The notes below the pieces were generated by a model. It made no database searches and was not told the origin of the DNA. It worked only from the letters and a program-made list of their open reading frames with translations. A program made the translations under genes and the position numbers. A DNA stretch of 64,000 nucleotides, from assembly GCA_016208315.1 (NCBI GenBank), contig JACQYF010000038.1, positions 1 through 64,000 on the forward strand, written 5' to 3'. Shown here piece after piece: positions 8,880 through 17,789 of the stretch (position 1 is the first letter of the stretch; each line of letters starts with the position of its first letter). Origin of the DNA: Chloroflexota bacterium (GTDB lineage: Bacteria; Chloroflexota; Anaerolineae; UBA4142).

Positions 8880-9245
8880 ATGAAGAGGATGGATACCGTC
8901 GTGCGGCGAGAACGCCGCCAGCGCCGCGTGCGCGCCAAAGTTTCTGGGACGGCCGCGCGGCCGCGCCTGAACGTGTTTCGCAGCGCGCGGCATATCTTTG
9001 CGCAAATCATTGACGACGCCAAGGGCCATACGCTCGTCGCGGCCTCGACGTTGGATGCCGAGGTGCGCTCGAATGCCAAGCAGTGGGATAAAAAGACCGA
9101 GGCCAAAGCGGTTGGCAAATTGCTGGCCCAGCGCGCGCTCGACATGGGTTTGAAACAGGTTGTCTTTGATCGCGGCGGCTATCAATATCACGGCCGCGTG
9201 AAATCACTCGCCGAAGGTTCGCGCGAGGGAGGATTGGAGTTTTAG
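8880..9245 (+). CDS. rplR: 50S ribosomal protein L18
   Basis: L18 (121 aa) binds 5S rRNA together with L5. The core [24 protein letters not shown] and the ending [27 protein letters not shown] identify it. The ATG at [13 protein letters not shown] follows TAGGAG; a TTG two codons earlier is possible but lies too near the Shine-Dalgarno sequence. Confidence 0.95.
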   Translation: MKRMDTVVRRERRQRRVRAKVSGTAARPRLNVFRSARHIFAQIIDDAKGHTLVAASTLDAEVRSNAKQWDKKTEAKAVGKLLAQRALDMGLKQVVFDRGGYQYHGRVKSLAEGSREGGLEF

Positions 9246-9246
9246 T

Positions 9247-9900
9247 ATGCCAAAAGGTCCACAGGGAAATCGGCCGCGGGACAGAGAGCAAGACGAGGGG
9301 CCAGGGTTTGACGAACGCGTCGTGCATATCGCGCGCGTGTCCAAGGTCGTCAAGGGCGGCCGTCATTTTGGATTCCGCGCGGTGGTCGTCGTCGGCGACA
9401 ATAACGGCAGCGTGGGAATGGGCATCGGCAAGGCGCGTGAAGTGCCGGAAGCGATCCGCAAGGGCACGGAACGCGCGCGTAAAGCGATGATCAAAGTCGC
9501 CTTGGCGGGCCAGACGATCCCGCATCCCGTGTTCACCAAATTCGGAGCATCGAAAGTCATGCTCAAGCCGGCGACGCCGGGAACCGGCGTGATCGCCGCG
9601 GGTGGCATGCGCGCCGTGTTGGAATGCGCGGGCGTGCGCGACGTGTTGACGAAATCGCTCGGCAGCCCGAATAAGCTGAACGTGGTCCGCGCGACGATGC
9701 AGGCGAGCCAGGGTAAACTCAAGATCACGTGGGTCAAGAGCGCGATCGGCTACAAGAAGAATCAAAAGGCGACCATTGCCGCGTTGGGCCTGCGCAAACT
9801 CGGGCAGGTGATCGAGCAGCCGGATAACCCACAGATTCGCGGCATGGTCTTTACCGTGCGGCATTTAGTCAAATGCGAATCAACGAATGAGAACGAATAA
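9247..9900 (+). CDS. rpsE: In-frame fusion of ribosomal proteins S5 and L30
   Basis: Residues 1-148 are S5: [53 protein letters not shown] and [14 protein letters not shown]. In place of the usual C-terminal helix of about 25 residues, the frame runs straight into L30 ([46 protein letters not shown]), normally the separate gene rpmD at this locus. An in-frame ATG exists at the joint (9697) but has no Shine-Dalgarno sequence. The last codons (ESTNENE and the stop) are written in the AACGAAT repeat that follows. A true fusion, or a deletion in the assembly, would both give this picture. Confidence 0.9.
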   Translation: MPKGPQGNRPRDREQDEGPGFDERVVHIARVSKVVKGGRHFGFRAVVVVGDNNGSVGMGIGKAREVPEAIRKGTERARKAMIKVALAGQTIPHPVFTKFGASKVMLKPATPGTGVIAAGGMRAVLECAGVRDVLTKSLGSPNKLNVVRATMQASQGKLKITWVKSAIGYKKNQKATIAALGLRKLGQVIEQPDNPQIRGMVFTVRHLVKCESTNENE

Positions 9901-9955
9901 ACGAATAAACGAATCTGGGTCATTCGTTTATTCGTTGGGTATTCGTTGAGCAATT
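9882..9955 (+). repeat. Paired tandem-repeat hairpin between S5-L30 and rplO (ACGAATAA class)
   Basis: Left arm: AACGAATGAGAACGAATAAACGAATAAACG. Right arm: CATTCGTTTATTCGTTGGGTA and ATTCGTTGAGCAATTCGTTG. The left arm overlaps the last six codons of the upstream gene. Same class at 46983 and 22577. Confidence 0.87.
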
Positions 9956-9970
9956 CGTTGAGGAGTGGAT

Positions 9971-10420
9971 ATGAAACTACACGATTTGAAACCCGCAGAA
10001 GGTTCGACACATCGGCGGCGCCGCGTGGGCCGTGGGATCGCGGCGGGGCAAGGCAAGACGGCGGGGCGCGGCACCAAAGGGCAGCGCTCGCGCACCGGGC
10101 GCGGGATCAAGCCCTACTTTGAAGGCGGCCAGTTGCCGCTCGTCCGCCGCCTGCCGCACACGCGCGGCTTTACGAATATCCACCGCGAGGAATTCGAGAT
10201 CGTCAACGTGGAGACGCTCGAAGCCAGGTTTGACGCGGGCGTGGAAATCACCCCTGGGCTTTTGCTCGAGCGCGGGCTGGTTGGCAAGCGCGGACGCGTC
10301 AAGATCCTGGGCGACGGCCGCTTGAGCAAAGCGCTGACGGTCAAGGCGCACGCGTTTTCGGCCAGCGCGAAAGAAAAGATCGCCGCGGCGGGCGGAAAAG
10401 CGGAAGAGATCAACGGATGA
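9971..10420 (+). CDS. rplO: 50S ribosomal protein L15
   Basis: L15 (149 aa) is a late-assembly 50S protein. The Gly/Arg-rich N-terminal half ([20 protein letters not shown]) and [16 protein letters not shown] match the family. Start ATG preceded by TTGAGGAGTGG. Confidence 0.96.
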   Translation: MKLHDLKPAEGSTHRRRRVGRGIAAGQGKTAGRGTKGQRSRTGRGIKPYFEGGQLPLVRRLPHTRGFTNIHREEFEIVNVETLEARFDAGVEITPGLLLERGLVGKRGRVKILGDGRLSKALTVKAHAFSASAKEKIAAAGGKAEEING

Positions 10421-10422
10421 GA

Positions 10423-10476
10423 AATTACTAATTACTAATTACGGTTTTGCTAGTAATTGGTAATTGGTAATTGGAG
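10423..10476 (+). repeat. Paired tandem-repeat hairpin between rplO and secY (TAATTAC class)
   Basis: Left arm is three near-perfect copies of ATTACTA(ATTACTAATTACTAATTAC); right arm is three copies of GTAATTG. The right arm reads directly into TTGGAGGG, the secY Shine-Dalgarno sequence. One of the cleanest members of the family. Confidence 0.9.
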
Positions 10477-10484
10477 GGTTTCGT

Positions 10485-11765
10485 ATGTTAGACGCGGTTC
10501 GAAATGCAATGCGCTTGCCAGACCTGCGGAACAAGATTCTGTTCACCCTGTTCATCCTGGTCATCTACCGGCTGGCGGCGCACATTCCCGTACCGGGCGT
10601 TGATCCGTCGGCTCTGGCGCAGATTTTTAGCACGAATCAATTGCTCAACTTTCTCGATCTATTTTCCGGCGGCGCGCTTTCCAACTTTTCCGTCGTCGCG
10701 ATGGGCGTCTATCCGTACATCACCGCGCAAATCATTATGCAACTGGCGACCGGCATCGTCCCGGCCCTGGAACGACTGATGAAAGAAGGCGACGCGGGAC
10801 GCGCCAAGGTGAACCAATACACGCACTTGCTGACGATCCCGATCGCCGCGCTGAATGCGTTTGGACAGGCATTCACGCTCACGCAGAGCAATCCGCCCGT
10901 GCTGACGAACTTTGGCTTGACGACGTTTCCGCTGGAGACGCTCGCGATTATTGCGACTTTGACGGCCGGCACGATTTTCGCGATTTGGCTCGGCGAGTTG
11001 ATCACGGAGCAAGGGATCGGGAGCGGCATTTCGATCATCATCTTTGGCGGCATTGTCGCGGCGATTCCGCAGCGCGTGGGCCAAATGCTGCAATCGAATC
11101 CGGCGTCGCTGATCGCCTTTCTAATTATCACGACCGTCACGATTATCGGCATCGTGTACATCCAAGAAGGCCACCGCCGCGTGCCGGTCCAATACGGCAA
11201 GCGTGTGCGCGGCACCAAGATGTACGGCGGGCAGAGCACGCACATTCCGCTGCGCGTGAACTCGGCCGGCATGATCCCGTTGATCTTTGCGATCTCGATT
11301 CTGATCTTTCCCGGCGTCATCGCCGGATACTTTGCGGGCGCGGGCGGCTTTGTCGGCGATTTCGCGCAAACGGTCGTGAACGCGTTCAATCAGAATAGCC
11401 CGTTTTACTGGATCGTCTACTTTTTGATGGTTATCGGTTTTACGTACTTTTACACGGATGTGATCTTCCGGCAGCAAAACCTGCCAGAGGTTTTGCAGCA
11501 GCAGGGCGGCTTTATTCCGGGCATCCGTCCCGGCAAACGAACCGAGGATTATCTCAACGGCGTCTTGCAGCGCATTACGCTGGTGGGCGCGATCTTCCTC
11601 GGCATCGTCGCCATCATGCCGTTCCTGGTGCGGGATGTGACGGAGACCAACCTGCTGATCATTACGAGCACCGGCTTGCTCATCGTCGTCGGCGTCGTGC
11701 TAGATACCATGAAGCAATTGCAAGCCCAGTTGATGATGCGGCACTATGAGGGGTTCATCAAGTAG
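10485..11765 (+). CDS. secY: Preprotein translocase subunit SecY
   Basis: SecY (426 aa) is the channel of the Sec translocon in the cytoplasmic membrane, working with SecE, SecG and SecA. Ten hydrophobic segments are visible, with the plug/TM2 motif LFSGGALSNFSVVAMGVYPYI, the loop TQLATG-like MQLATGIVPALERL, and the cytosolic loop VQYGKRVRGTKMYGGQ. Start at MLDAVRNAMRLPDLRNK after TTGGAGG; an upstream in-frame start would translate repeat DNA. Confidence 0.97.
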   Translation: MLDAVRNAMRLPDLRNKILFTLFILVIYRLAAHIPVPGVDPSALAQIFSTNQLLNFLDLFSGGALSNFSVVAMGVYPYITAQIIMQLATGIVPALERLMKEGDAGRAKVNQYTHLLTIPIAALNAFGQAFTLTQSNPPVLTNFGLTTFPLETLAIIATLTAGTIFAIWLGELITEQGIGSGISIIIFGGIVAAIPQRVGQMLQSNPASLIAFLIITTVTIIGIVYIQEGHRRVPVQYGKRVRGTKMYGGQSTHIPLRVNSAGMIPLIFAISILIFPGVIAGYFAGAGGFVGDFAQTVVNAFNQNSPFYWIVYFLMVIGFTYFYTDVIFRQQNLPEVLQQQGGFIPGIRPGKRTEDYLNGVLQRITLVGAIFLGIVAIMPFLVRDVTETNLLIITSTGLLIVVGVVLDTMKQLQAQLMMRHYEGFIK

Positions 11766-11838
11766 AAGTGGGAAGTTGAAAGTGCCTAAAGTCCGAAGTG
11801 TAATTTAGACACTTTAGGCACTTGCACTTTGCACTTGT
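11766..11838 (+). repeat. Paired tandem-repeat hairpin between secY and adk (CTAAAGTG class)
   Basis: Left arm GAAGTGGGAAGTTGAAAGTG plus CCTAAAGTCCGAAGTG; right arm ACACTTTAGGCACTTGCACT and TTGCACTTG. The same unit class separates rplX and rplE. Confidence 0.83.
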
Positions 11839-11847
11839 TCCATTCCC

Positions 11848-11861
11848 GGAGGTGAGCGATT
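11848..11861 (+). promoter_or_regulatory. Strong Shine-Dalgarno sequence deciding a non-standard adk start
   Basis: GGAGGTGA at 11848-11855 is a near-complete complement of the 16S 3' end. The only codon in the adk frame at normal spacing is ATT (11859-11861), six bases after GGAGG. The GTG inside the Shine-Dalgarno sequence opens a different frame that stops after three codons. Confidence 0.6.
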
Positions 11862-12521
11862 AGCAGCAACGCCAAATACATCATTCTGCTCGGAGCGCCG
11901 GGCGCGGGCAAGGGCACGCAGGCCGAAATTCTGCGGGAGCATTTGGGCTTGGCGCACGTCGCCAGCGGCGACCTGTTTCGCGAAAACGTATCCAAGGGCA
12001 CGCCGCTCGGCAAGCTCGCCAAATCGTACATGGACAAGGGCGAGTTGGTGCCCGATGACGTGACCGTGCAGATGGTGATGGATCGCATTACGCGTCCGGA
12101 TTGTGAACGCGGCGTGGTCTTTGACGGCTTTCCGCGCACGGTCGCGCAGGCGCAAGCGTTGGATGCCGCGCTCGCCCAGGCGGGCAAAAAGATCGGCATG
12201 GTCGTCCTGGTGGATGTCAAGGACGAAACGCTCGTTCGGCGGCTATCGGCGCGGTGGATTTGCCCAAATGACGGCGTTGTGTATAATACTTTGACGAACC
12301 CGCCGCGCGTCCCCGGGCGCTGCGATAAGGACAATGGCGAGCTTTACCAGCGCGAGGACGACAAGCCCGAAACGGTTCGGCGCCGCCTCCAAGTCTATCA
12401 CACGCAAACCAAACCGCTGATTGATTATTATCGCGCGGCGGGCCTGCTGCGTGAGGTGAATGGCGAACAGGATATTGATCAAGTGCAGGCGGATCTGGTC
12501 AAGCAAGTAGAACAATTGTGA
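11859..12521 (+). CDS. adk: Adenylate kinase, apparent ATT start
   Basis: Adk (220 aa from the ATT codon) interconverts ATP + AMP and 2 ADP in the cytosol. The P-loop GAPGAGKGTQ, the AMP site SGDLFRE and FDGFPRT, and the LID domain are present. No ATG, GTG or TTG in frame precedes the P-loop: the first TTG (11943) would delete it, so ATT at 11859 is the best start. The LID zinc knuckle is CPND...CDKD, two Cys and two Asp in place of the Cys3-Asp or Cys4 sets common in Gram-positive enzymes. The stop TGA overlaps the GTG of map. Confidence 0.92.
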   Translation: MSSNAKYIILLGAPGAGKGTQAEILREHLGLAHVASGDLFRENVSKGTPLGKLAKSYMDKGELVPDDVTVQMVMDRITRPDCERGVVFDGFPRTVAQAQALDAALAQAGKKIGMVVLVDVKDETLVRRLSARWICPNDGVVYNTLTNPPRVPGRCDKDNGELYQREDDKPETVRRRLQVYHTQTKPLIDYYRAAGLLREVNGEQDIDQVQADLVKQVEQL

Positions 12522-13267
12522 TCCTGATCAAGTCGCAGAACGAGATCGCGCAGATGCGCCAAGCCGGGCGGATTGTGGCGGAGTTTCTGGAGGCGATTCG
12601 CGAAAAAATAAGACCCGGCATTAGCACGGCCGAACTCGACGCTTTTGCGTACGCGTTCATTACCAAACGAAACGCCAGGCCCGCCTTCAAAGGGTATCGG
12701 GGCTTCCCGGCCTCGCTCTGCACGTCCATCAATAGCGAGGTGGTTCATGGAATCCCTAGCCCCAAGCGCATATTGAAAGAAGGCGATATTATTTCGATTG
12801 ACGTTGGGGCCATCCATAACGGCTTTGTCGGCGATGGGGCTTGGACGTTTCCGGTAGGGCGGGTATCGGACGAGACGCAGCGTCTGCTTGATGCGACGGA
12901 AGGCGCGCTGATGGCGGCCATCGCCCAGGCGCGGGTCGGCAAGTATCTGGAAGACATCTCCGGCGCGGTCCAGGACTATGCCGAGGCGCGCGGGTACGCG
13001 GTCGTGCGTGAGTATGTGGGGCACGGCGTCGGTCGCTCGATGCATGAAGAACCGCAAATCCCGAACTATCGGCAAGGCAAGCGGGGACCGCAACTACGGC
13101 CCGGAATGGTGCTCGCGATCGAGCCGATGGTCAATCAGGGCGTGTGGCAAACGCGCACGTTGCGCGACAAATGGACGGTCGTGACGCAAGACGGCAAGCT
13201 CTCGGCGCATTTTGAGCATACAGTCGCCGTGACCGAGGGAGAGCCGGAGATACTGACGAGACTATGA
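12518..13267 (+). CDS. map: Methionine aminopeptidase, type I
   Basis: MetAP (249 aa) removes the initiator Met from nascent proteins. Metal ligands are visible in order: D in SIDVGAIHNGFVGDGAW (two Asp), H in GHGVGRSMHEEP, E in AIEPMV, and E in HFEHTVAVTE. Starts with GTG in a GTGA overlap with the adk stop, so the two are translationally coupled. The gene for IF-1, normally next, is absent. Confidence 0.96.
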   Translation: MILIKSQNEIAQMRQAGRIVAEFLEAIREKIRPGISTAELDAFAYAFITKRNARPAFKGYRGFPASLCTSINSEVVHGIPSPKRILKEGDIISIDVGAIHNGFVGDGAWTFPVGRVSDETQRLLDATEGALMAAIAQARVGKYLEDISGAVQDYAEARGYAVVREYVGHGVGRSMHEEPQIPNYRQGKRGPQLRPGMVLAIEPMVNQGVWQTRTLRDKWTVVTQDGKLSAHFEHTVAVTEGEPEILTRL

Positions 13268-13336
13268 GCAGTAAACAGTAAACAGTAAACAGTCTTCAGT
13301 ATTCGGCGTTCACTGTTCGCTGTTCACTGTTCACTG
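13268..13336 (+). repeat. Paired tandem-repeat hairpin between map and rpmJ (AAACAGT class)
   Basis: Left arm: four copies of AGTAAAC in CAGTAAACAGTAAACAGTAA. Right arm: GTTCACTGTTCGCTGTTCAC and TGTTCACTG. Same class as the carA-carB junction (52226). It ends at CGGGAGG, the rpmJ ribosome-binding site. Confidence 0.9.
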
Positions 13337-13352
13337 ACGACGGGAGGACTGG

Positions 13353-13466
13353 ATGAAAGTGCGACCATCGGTGAAGCCGCGTTGTGAAAAGTGCAAGATT
13401 GTGCGGAGGCGTGGCGTGATTCGGATCATTTGCGAGAATCCAAAACACAAGCAGAAGCAAGGGTAA
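13353..13466 (+). CDS. rpmJ: 50S ribosomal protein L36
   Basis: A 37-aa L36 reading [20 protein letters not shown] and onward, with the C-terminal block [12 protein letters not shown]. Ligands C11, C14, C27 and H32 make the zinc ribbon, so this is the zinc-containing paralogue type. CGGGAGGACTGG precedes the ATG. It follows map directly, where infA would be expected in between. Confidence 0.95.
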   Translation: MKVRPSVKPRCEKCKIVRRRGVIRIICENPKHKQKQG

Positions 13467-13479
13467 GGCAGGAGGAACA

Positions 13480-13863
13480 ATGGCTCGTATTTCAGGCGTT
13501 GACCTGCCGCGACAAAAGCGGGTAGACATTGCCTTGCGGTACATTTACGGCATCGGCGCGTACCGCGCGGTCGAAGTGCTGGACAAGGCGCAGGTGAATC
13601 CGGCGATTCGCGTCAAGGACCTGTCCGAAGCCGAAGTCGCGCGCATCCGCACGATCGTGGACCGCGATTTCAAGGTCGAAGGCGATTTGCGCCGCGAGAT
13701 CGCGATGAATATCAAGCGCATGCAGGAAATCGGCTCGTATCGCGGGCTGCGGCATCGCCGCAATTTGCCCGCGCGCGGGCAGCGCACGCGGACGAACGCG
13801 CGCACCAAGCGCGGCGCGCGCAAGACGGTCGCGGGCCGCCGCCGCTCAAAGGCGAAGAAGTAG
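13480..13863 (+). CDS. rpsM: 30S ribosomal protein S13
   Basis: S13 (127 aa) forms inter-subunit bridges in the 30S head and contacts P-site tRNA with its C-terminal tail. [20 protein letters not shown] and the HTH-like [20 protein letters not shown] are conserved, with a basic end. CAGGAGGAACA sets the start. Confidence 0.97.
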   Translation: MARISGVDLPRQKRVDIALRYIYGIGAYRAVEVLDKAQVNPAIRVKDLSEAEVARIRTIVDRDFKVEGDLRREIAMNIKRMQEIGSYRGLRHRRNLPARGQRTRTNARTKRGARKTVAGRRRSKAKK

Positions 13864-13866
13864 TTA

Positions 13867-13957
13867 CTGGAAGTTGGAAGCATGCCCTGAGCGAAGTCGA
13901 AGGGTTGGAAATTGGAAGTTGGATAGAGTTCCAACTTCTAATCTCCAATTTCCAACC
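13867..13957 (+). repeat. Paired tandem-repeat hairpin between rpsM and rpsK (TTCCAAC class) with embedded palindrome
   Basis: Left arm: ACTGGAAGTTGGAAG and TTGGAAATTGGAAGTTGG. Right arm: TTCCAACTTCTAATCTCC and AATTTCCAACC. A 21-bp palindrome, GCCCTGAGCGAAGTCGAAGGG written in two halves at 13884-13904, is inserted in the left arm. It is the same dispersed element seen at 1540 and 20918. Confidence 0.87.
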
Positions 13958-13974
13958 TCCCAATCGGAGGATTG

Positions 13975-14394
13975 ATGGCAGACGAGAAAAAAGAAGGTGC
14001 GGCGCCGCGGCGCCCGGTGCGGCGCGGCGGACGCAAAGAGCGAAAATCGGTTCCGTACGGCAAAGTTCACATTCAGGCCTCGTTCAATAATACCATTGTC
14101 ACTTTTACCGACCAATCCGGCAATGTGATCGCGTGGGGCAGTGCGGGCGCGAGCGGTTTCAAGGGCTCGCGCAAGAGCACGCCCTACGCCGCGCAGATTG
14201 CGTGCCAGAACACCTCGCGCTCTGCGCTGGAAGCGGGCGTGCGCGAAGTAGATGTTTTGGTGCAGGGGCCTGGCCCCGGCCGTGAGGCGGCCATCCGCGC
14301 GTTGCAGCAAGCGGGCATCCGGGTTCGTTCGATCACGGATGTGACGCCGATTCCGCACAACGGGTGTCGTCCGCCAAAGAAGCGAAGGGTGTAG
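13975..14394 (+). CDS. rpsK: 30S ribosomal protein S11
   Basis: S11 (139 aa) shapes the 30S platform and the mRNA exit channel. After a charged N-terminal stretch of ~20 residues come [31 protein letters not shown] and the C-terminal block [21 protein letters not shown] chosen over the adjoining TTG because of spacing from CGGAGG. Confidence 0.97.
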   Translation: MADEKKEGAAPRRPVRRGGRKERKSVPYGKVHIQASFNNTIVTFTDQSGNVIAWGSAGASGFKGSRKSTPYAAQIACQNTSRSALEAGVREVDVLVQGPGPGREAAIRALQQAGIRVRSITDVTPIPHNGCRPPKKRRV

Positions 14395-14402
14395 GAGGAT
14401 TT

Positions 14403-15038
14403 ATGGCGCGATATATTGGCCCGGTGTGCGTTTTGTGCCGCCGCGAGGGCGAAAAACTTTATTTGAAGGGCGATCGCTGCTTCTCGCCCAAATGCGCGAT
14501 CGAGCGGCGTAACTATCCGCCGGGACCGCATGGGCAAAGCGGCTCGTTCCGCCGCAAGATAAGCGACTATGCGACTCAATTGCGCGAGAAGCAAAAGGCG
14601 CGCCGCATCTACGGCGTGCTGGAGCGGCAGTTCCGCCGCTATTTCAAAGAGGCCTCGCGGACGACGGGCGTGACCGGCGCGCAATTGTTGCAGTATCTCG
14701 AAACGCGATTCGACAATGTCGTTTATCGGCTGGGGTTTGCCGCGAGCCGGAAGCAAGCGCGTCAATTGGTGCTTCACGGGCATTTCCTGGTCAACGGCAA
14801 AAAGGCGACCGTTCCCTCGTACTTGCTCAAGCAGGGCGACGTGATCAGCGTGGTCGAACCAAGCCGCAAAAGCCCGTACTTCCAGGCGATCGCCAAAGAA
14901 GTCGCCCACCGCAGCACGGTCGAATGGCTCAGTTTGGACGCGCAGAATATGAGCGGCAGCATTATCAGTCTGCCCTCGCGCAAGCAGATTGACACGCCTT
15001 TGAAAGAACAGCTGATTGTCGAGTACTACAGTCGGTAG
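14403..15038 (+). CDS. rpsD: 30S ribosomal protein S4
   Basis: S4 (211 aa) nucleates assembly of the 5' domain of 16S rRNA. The N-terminus carries [18 protein letters not shown] then SPKC, a four-Cys zinc site. The S4 RNA-binding domain follows (RLDNVVYRL-like [22 protein letters not shown]). GTAGGAGG precedes the ATG and lies in the end of rpsK. Confidence 0.97.
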   Translation: MARYIGPVCVLCRREGEKLYLKGDRCFSPKCAIERRNYPPGPHGQSGSFRRKISDYATQLREKQKARRIYGVLERQFRRYFKEASRTTGVTGAQLLQYLETRFDNVVYRLGFAASRKQARQLVLHGHFLVNGKKATVPSYLLKQGDVISVVEPSRKSPYFQAIAKEVAHRSTVEWLSLDAQNMSGSIISLPSRKQIDTPLKEQLIVEYYSR

Positions 15039-15041
15039 AGC

Positions 15042-15135
15042 TGGAGATTGGAAATTAGAAGTTGGAGATTGGACATTGGGAATCCCGAATTCGAGATGGT
15101 TTCCAACTTCTAACCTCCAACTTCCAACCTCCAGA
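15042..15135 (+). repeat. Paired tandem-repeat hairpin between rpsD and rpoA (TTCCAAC class)
   Basis: Left arm: GGAGATTGGAAATTAGAAG, TTGGAGATTGG. Right arm: TTTCCAACTTCTAACCTCCA and ACTTCCAACCTCC. The longest uninterrupted spacing in the alpha operon is this element. Confidence 0.85.
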
Positions 15136-15145
15136 AGGGGGCGCT

Positions 15146-16150
15146 TTGGTTGAAACGGTTCTGCCCAAAATTGAAGCGGAAGCAACGTCGAAGAGCTATG
15201 GCAAGTTTGTCATTGGTCCTTTGGAAAGCGGTTATGGCGTAACTCTAGGAAATGCGCTGCGACGCGTGCTGCTTGCGTCGTTATCCGGCGCGGCGGTGAC
15301 CTCGGTCAAAGTGGATGGCGTGCATCACGAATTCACGCCCATTCCTCACGCCAAAGAAGATATGACGCAGTTGATCTTGAATCTCAAGCTGCTGCGCTTT
15401 AAGGTTCACGATGGCGATCAGCCGGTCCGGGTGCACCTGGACGCGCGCGGGCGCGGCTCCGTGACCGCGGGCGATTTGCAACTGCCGGCCCAAGTCGAGA
15501 TGATCAATCCCGACCAGCATTTGCTCACGCTCGACTCGGATGACGCGGCGGTCGAGATGGATCTCACGGTCTCGCACGGCAAGGGCTATTCACCCGCGGA
15601 AGAGCGGGGCAAGCTGCCCATTGACGAGATTCCTGTGGACGCGGTCTTTAGCCCGGTCAAGAAAGCCAACTTTCGCGTCGAACGCGCGCGGGTCGGCCAG
15701 ATGACCAATTACGACAATCTGATCATGGAAGTCTGGACGGATGGCTCGATCTCGCCGCGCGAGGCGCTGACCGATTGCGCGCGCGGCTTGGTCAAGCTGT
15801 TCAACTTGGTCGCCGGATTTGCGGGTGAGGGCGAGGCGGAGGTGCTGCCCGAGTCCGAGATCCCGAGCCGCGTGTACGATACGCCGATTGAAGAATTGGA
15901 GCTGTCGGTCCGCGCGTACAATTGTCTGAAACGTGCCGGCATCACCAAGGTCGGCGAAATCCTGGAACGGCTGAAAAAGGGCACGGATGAAATCCTCGCG
16001 ATCCGCAACTTTGGCCAAAAATCGTTGGACGAGTTGATGGAACGATTGCAGGCCAAGGGTTACCTGGAAAGCATTCAGTCGTCGGGTGACGGAAGCGCGC
16101 CGGCCGACGGCGGCGACTCCGATTTTGAAACGTCGAGCGAAGGGGAATAG
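15146..16150 (+). CDS. rpoA: DNA-directed RNA polymerase subunit alpha
   Basis: RpoA (334 aa) is the scaffold of RNA polymerase. The N-terminal domain has [21 protein letters not shown]; the C-terminal domain (from about residue 245) carries [20 protein letters not shown] and [10 protein letters not shown], the helices that bind UP elements and activators. I choose TTG at 15146 (then VETVLPKIE) with AGAAGGGG just upstream; ATG codons further 5' lie inside the repeat and would add 28 residues of repeat-encoded sequence. Confidence 0.95.
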   Translation: MVETVLPKIEAEATSKSYGKFVIGPLESGYGVTLGNALRRVLLASLSGAAVTSVKVDGVHHEFTPIPHAKEDMTQLILNLKLLRFKVHDGDQPVRVHLDARGRGSVTAGDLQLPAQVEMINPDQHLLTLDSDDAAVEMDLTVSHGKGYSPAEERGKLPIDEIPVDAVFSPVKKANFRVERARVGQMTNYDNLIMEVWTDGSISPREALTDCARGLVKLFNLVAGFAGEGEAEVLPESEIPSRVYDTPIEELELSVRAYNCLKRAGITKVGEILERLKKGTDEILAIRNFGQKSLDELMERLQAKGYLESIQSSGDGSAPADGGDSDFETSSEGE

Positions 16151-16152
16151 CG

Positions 16153-16518
16153 ATGCGACATCAAATAGCGGGCCGCCGCCTCCACCGCAGCACGAGCCAG
16201 CGGAAAGCCCTCTTTCGAAGTCTGATTACCGAACTTTTCCGGCACGAAAGGATCGAGACGACCGAAGCCAAGGCCAAAGCGATTCGCGGCGACGCGGAAA
16301 AACTGATCACGCTCGCCAAGCGCGGCGACTTGCACGCGCGCCGGCTCGCGAGCGAAACCATTCTCGATCCCGAGGTGACCAAGCAGTTGTTCGAAAAATT
16401 GGGCCCGCGCTATAAAGAACGCCCGGGCGGCTATACGCGCCTGTTCAAAGTGGGCCCGCGCCTCGGCGACGCCGCGCCGATTGTGATCTTGGAGTTGGTG
16501 GATCGCGAAGCGGCCTAA
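16153..16518 (+). CDS. rplQ: 50S ribosomal protein L17
   Basis: L17 (121 aa) lies near the tunnel exit. [20 protein letters not shown] and [20 protein letters not shown] are family blocks, and [19 protein letters not shown] is the C-terminal signature. It starts two bases after the rpoA stop. Confidence 0.97.
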   Translation: MRHQIAGRRLHRSTSQRKALFRSLITELFRHERIETTEAKAKAIRGDAEKLITLAKRGDLHARRLASETILDPEVTKQLFEKLGPRYKERPGGYTRLFKVGPRLGDAAPIVILELVDREAA

Positions 16519-16532
16519 TTGACTGATTGCCG

Positions 16533-17279
16533 ATGCCTCGACTGTTGGCAATTGTCGAATACGACGGCACGGATTTTGAAGGGTTCCAGATTCAAAAGCG
16601 CGGGCGCACCGTGCAAGGCGAACTGGAACGAGCACTGCAACAAATCACCGGCGAACAAATCCGCGTGATGGGCGGCGGTCGAACGGACAGTGGAGTACAC
16701 GCCTTGGGACAGGGTGCCCACTTTGACACCAACTGGAAACGTCCCGTGGCAACCCTCCAGCGGGCACTCAACGCCGTCTTACCAACCGATATTGCGGTCC
16801 GATCGCTGGTCGAGGTGGGGAAGGATTTTTCGGCGCGCTATAGCGCGCGCAGCCGGGCGTATCGCTACACCATTTTGAATCAGCCGGTCCGCTCGCCGCT
16901 CCTGCGCCGATACGCACTTTTCGTTCCCGAACCGCTCGACGCGGATGCGATGGATGCCGCGGCCCGCTGTCTGATCGGTACACACGACTTTGGCGCGTTT
17001 GGTACACCCCCGCATGGCGATAACTCGGTACGGGACATGATTCGGGCGCGAGTCCGGAAAGAGGGCGCGAGCATCCTGATTGACCTCGAAGCGAACGCGT
17101 TTCTGTATCGAATGGTTCGACGAATCGTCGGCACTCTGTTGTGGATCGGACGCGGCGAAATGACGATCGCGGAATTTCGTCAAGTGCTGTCAAAAGAACG
17201 GCGGGCGGGACAGTCCGTCGCACCGCAAGGTCTTTGTCTCGTCGCAGTGAAATATGATCTCGCCACAGAATCACACTGA
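16533..17279 (+). CDS. truA: tRNA pseudouridine(38-40) synthase
   Basis: TruA (248 aa) converts uridines 38-40 of the tRNA anticodon arm to pseudouridine. The catalytic Asp lies in GGGRTDSGVHALGQ; YDGTDFEGFQIQKRGRTVQG and the C-terminal FLYRMVRRIVGTL are conserved. The ATG at MPRLLAIVEYDG is chosen over a TTG two codons earlier. The last codons (TESH and stop) coincide with the left arm of the following inverted repeat. Confidence 0.95.
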   Translation: MPRLLAIVEYDGTDFEGFQIQKRGRTVQGELERALQQITGEQIRVMGGGRTDSGVHALGQGAHFDTNWKRPVATLQRALNAVLPTDIAVRSLVEVGKDFSARYSARSRAYRYTILNQPVRSPLLRRYALFVPEPLDADAMDAAARCLIGTHDFGAFGTPPHGDNSVRDMIRARVRKEGASILIDLEANAFLYRMVRRIVGTLLWIGRGEMTIAEFRQVLSKERRAGQSVAPQGLCLVAVKYDLATESH

Positions 17280-17330
17280 AGCACACAAAAATAATTGTAT
17301 TTTTGATTCTGTGTGCTTTTGTGTGGTTCG
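17263..17330 (+). repeat. Inverted repeat between truA and rplM (ACACAAAA class)
   Basis: Left arm CCACAGAATCACACTGAAGC then ACACAAAAAT; right arm ATTTTTGATTCTGTGTGC then TTTTGTGTGG. The left arm overlaps the last five codons and stop of truA. Confidence 0.82.
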
Positions 17331-17357
17331 GTGGCAAACGAATTGTTGGAGCGAAGG

Positions 17358-17786
17358 ATGAAAACATTTAACACCAAGCCCGCCGATATTCGACGGGAAT
17401 GGTACGTCGTGAACGCCGAGGGTAAGACGCTGGGCCGTCTGGCTACGGGGATTGCGCGCGTGCTCAAGGGGAAACACAAGACGATTTATACCCCGCACCT
17501 GGACACGGGCGATTACGTCGTCGTGGTCAACGCCGGCAAGATTCGGGTCACGGGCAACAAGCTCGCCGAGAAATTCTACGTCCGCCACTCGGGCTATCCC
17601 GGCGGATTGAAAAAGGTATTTTTGAAAGAGCAGTTGGAAAAACATCCCGACCGCGTCATCAAGGCCGCGGTGTGGGGCATGCTCCCGAAAGGGCGTTTGG
17701 GTCGCCAGATGTTCAAGAAGCTGAAAGTATATTCGCGCGCCGATCATCCTCACGTGGCGCAGCGGGCCAAGGTCTTGGAGGTCTAG
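17358..17786 (+). CDS. rplM: 50S ribosomal protein L13
   Basis: L13 (142 aa) is an early 50S assembly protein. [40 protein letters not shown] and [20 protein letters not shown] are the expected blocks. GGAGCGAAGG precedes the ATG. Forms a two-gene unit with rpsI, three bases apart. Confidence 0.97.
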   Translation: MKTFNTKPADIRREWYVVNAEGKTLGRLATGIARVLKGKHKTIYTPHLDTGDYVVVVNAGKIRVTGNKLAEKFYVRHSGYPGGLKKVFLKEQLEKHPDRVIKAAVWGMLPKGRLGRQMFKKLKVYSRADHPHVAQRAKVLEV

Positions 17787-17789
17787 TTC

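Noticed and set aside
15062-15145. ATG start for rpoA inside the spacer
   Set aside because: It would translate the heptamer element; the TTG at 15146 has a ribosome-binding site and matches the family's N-terminus.
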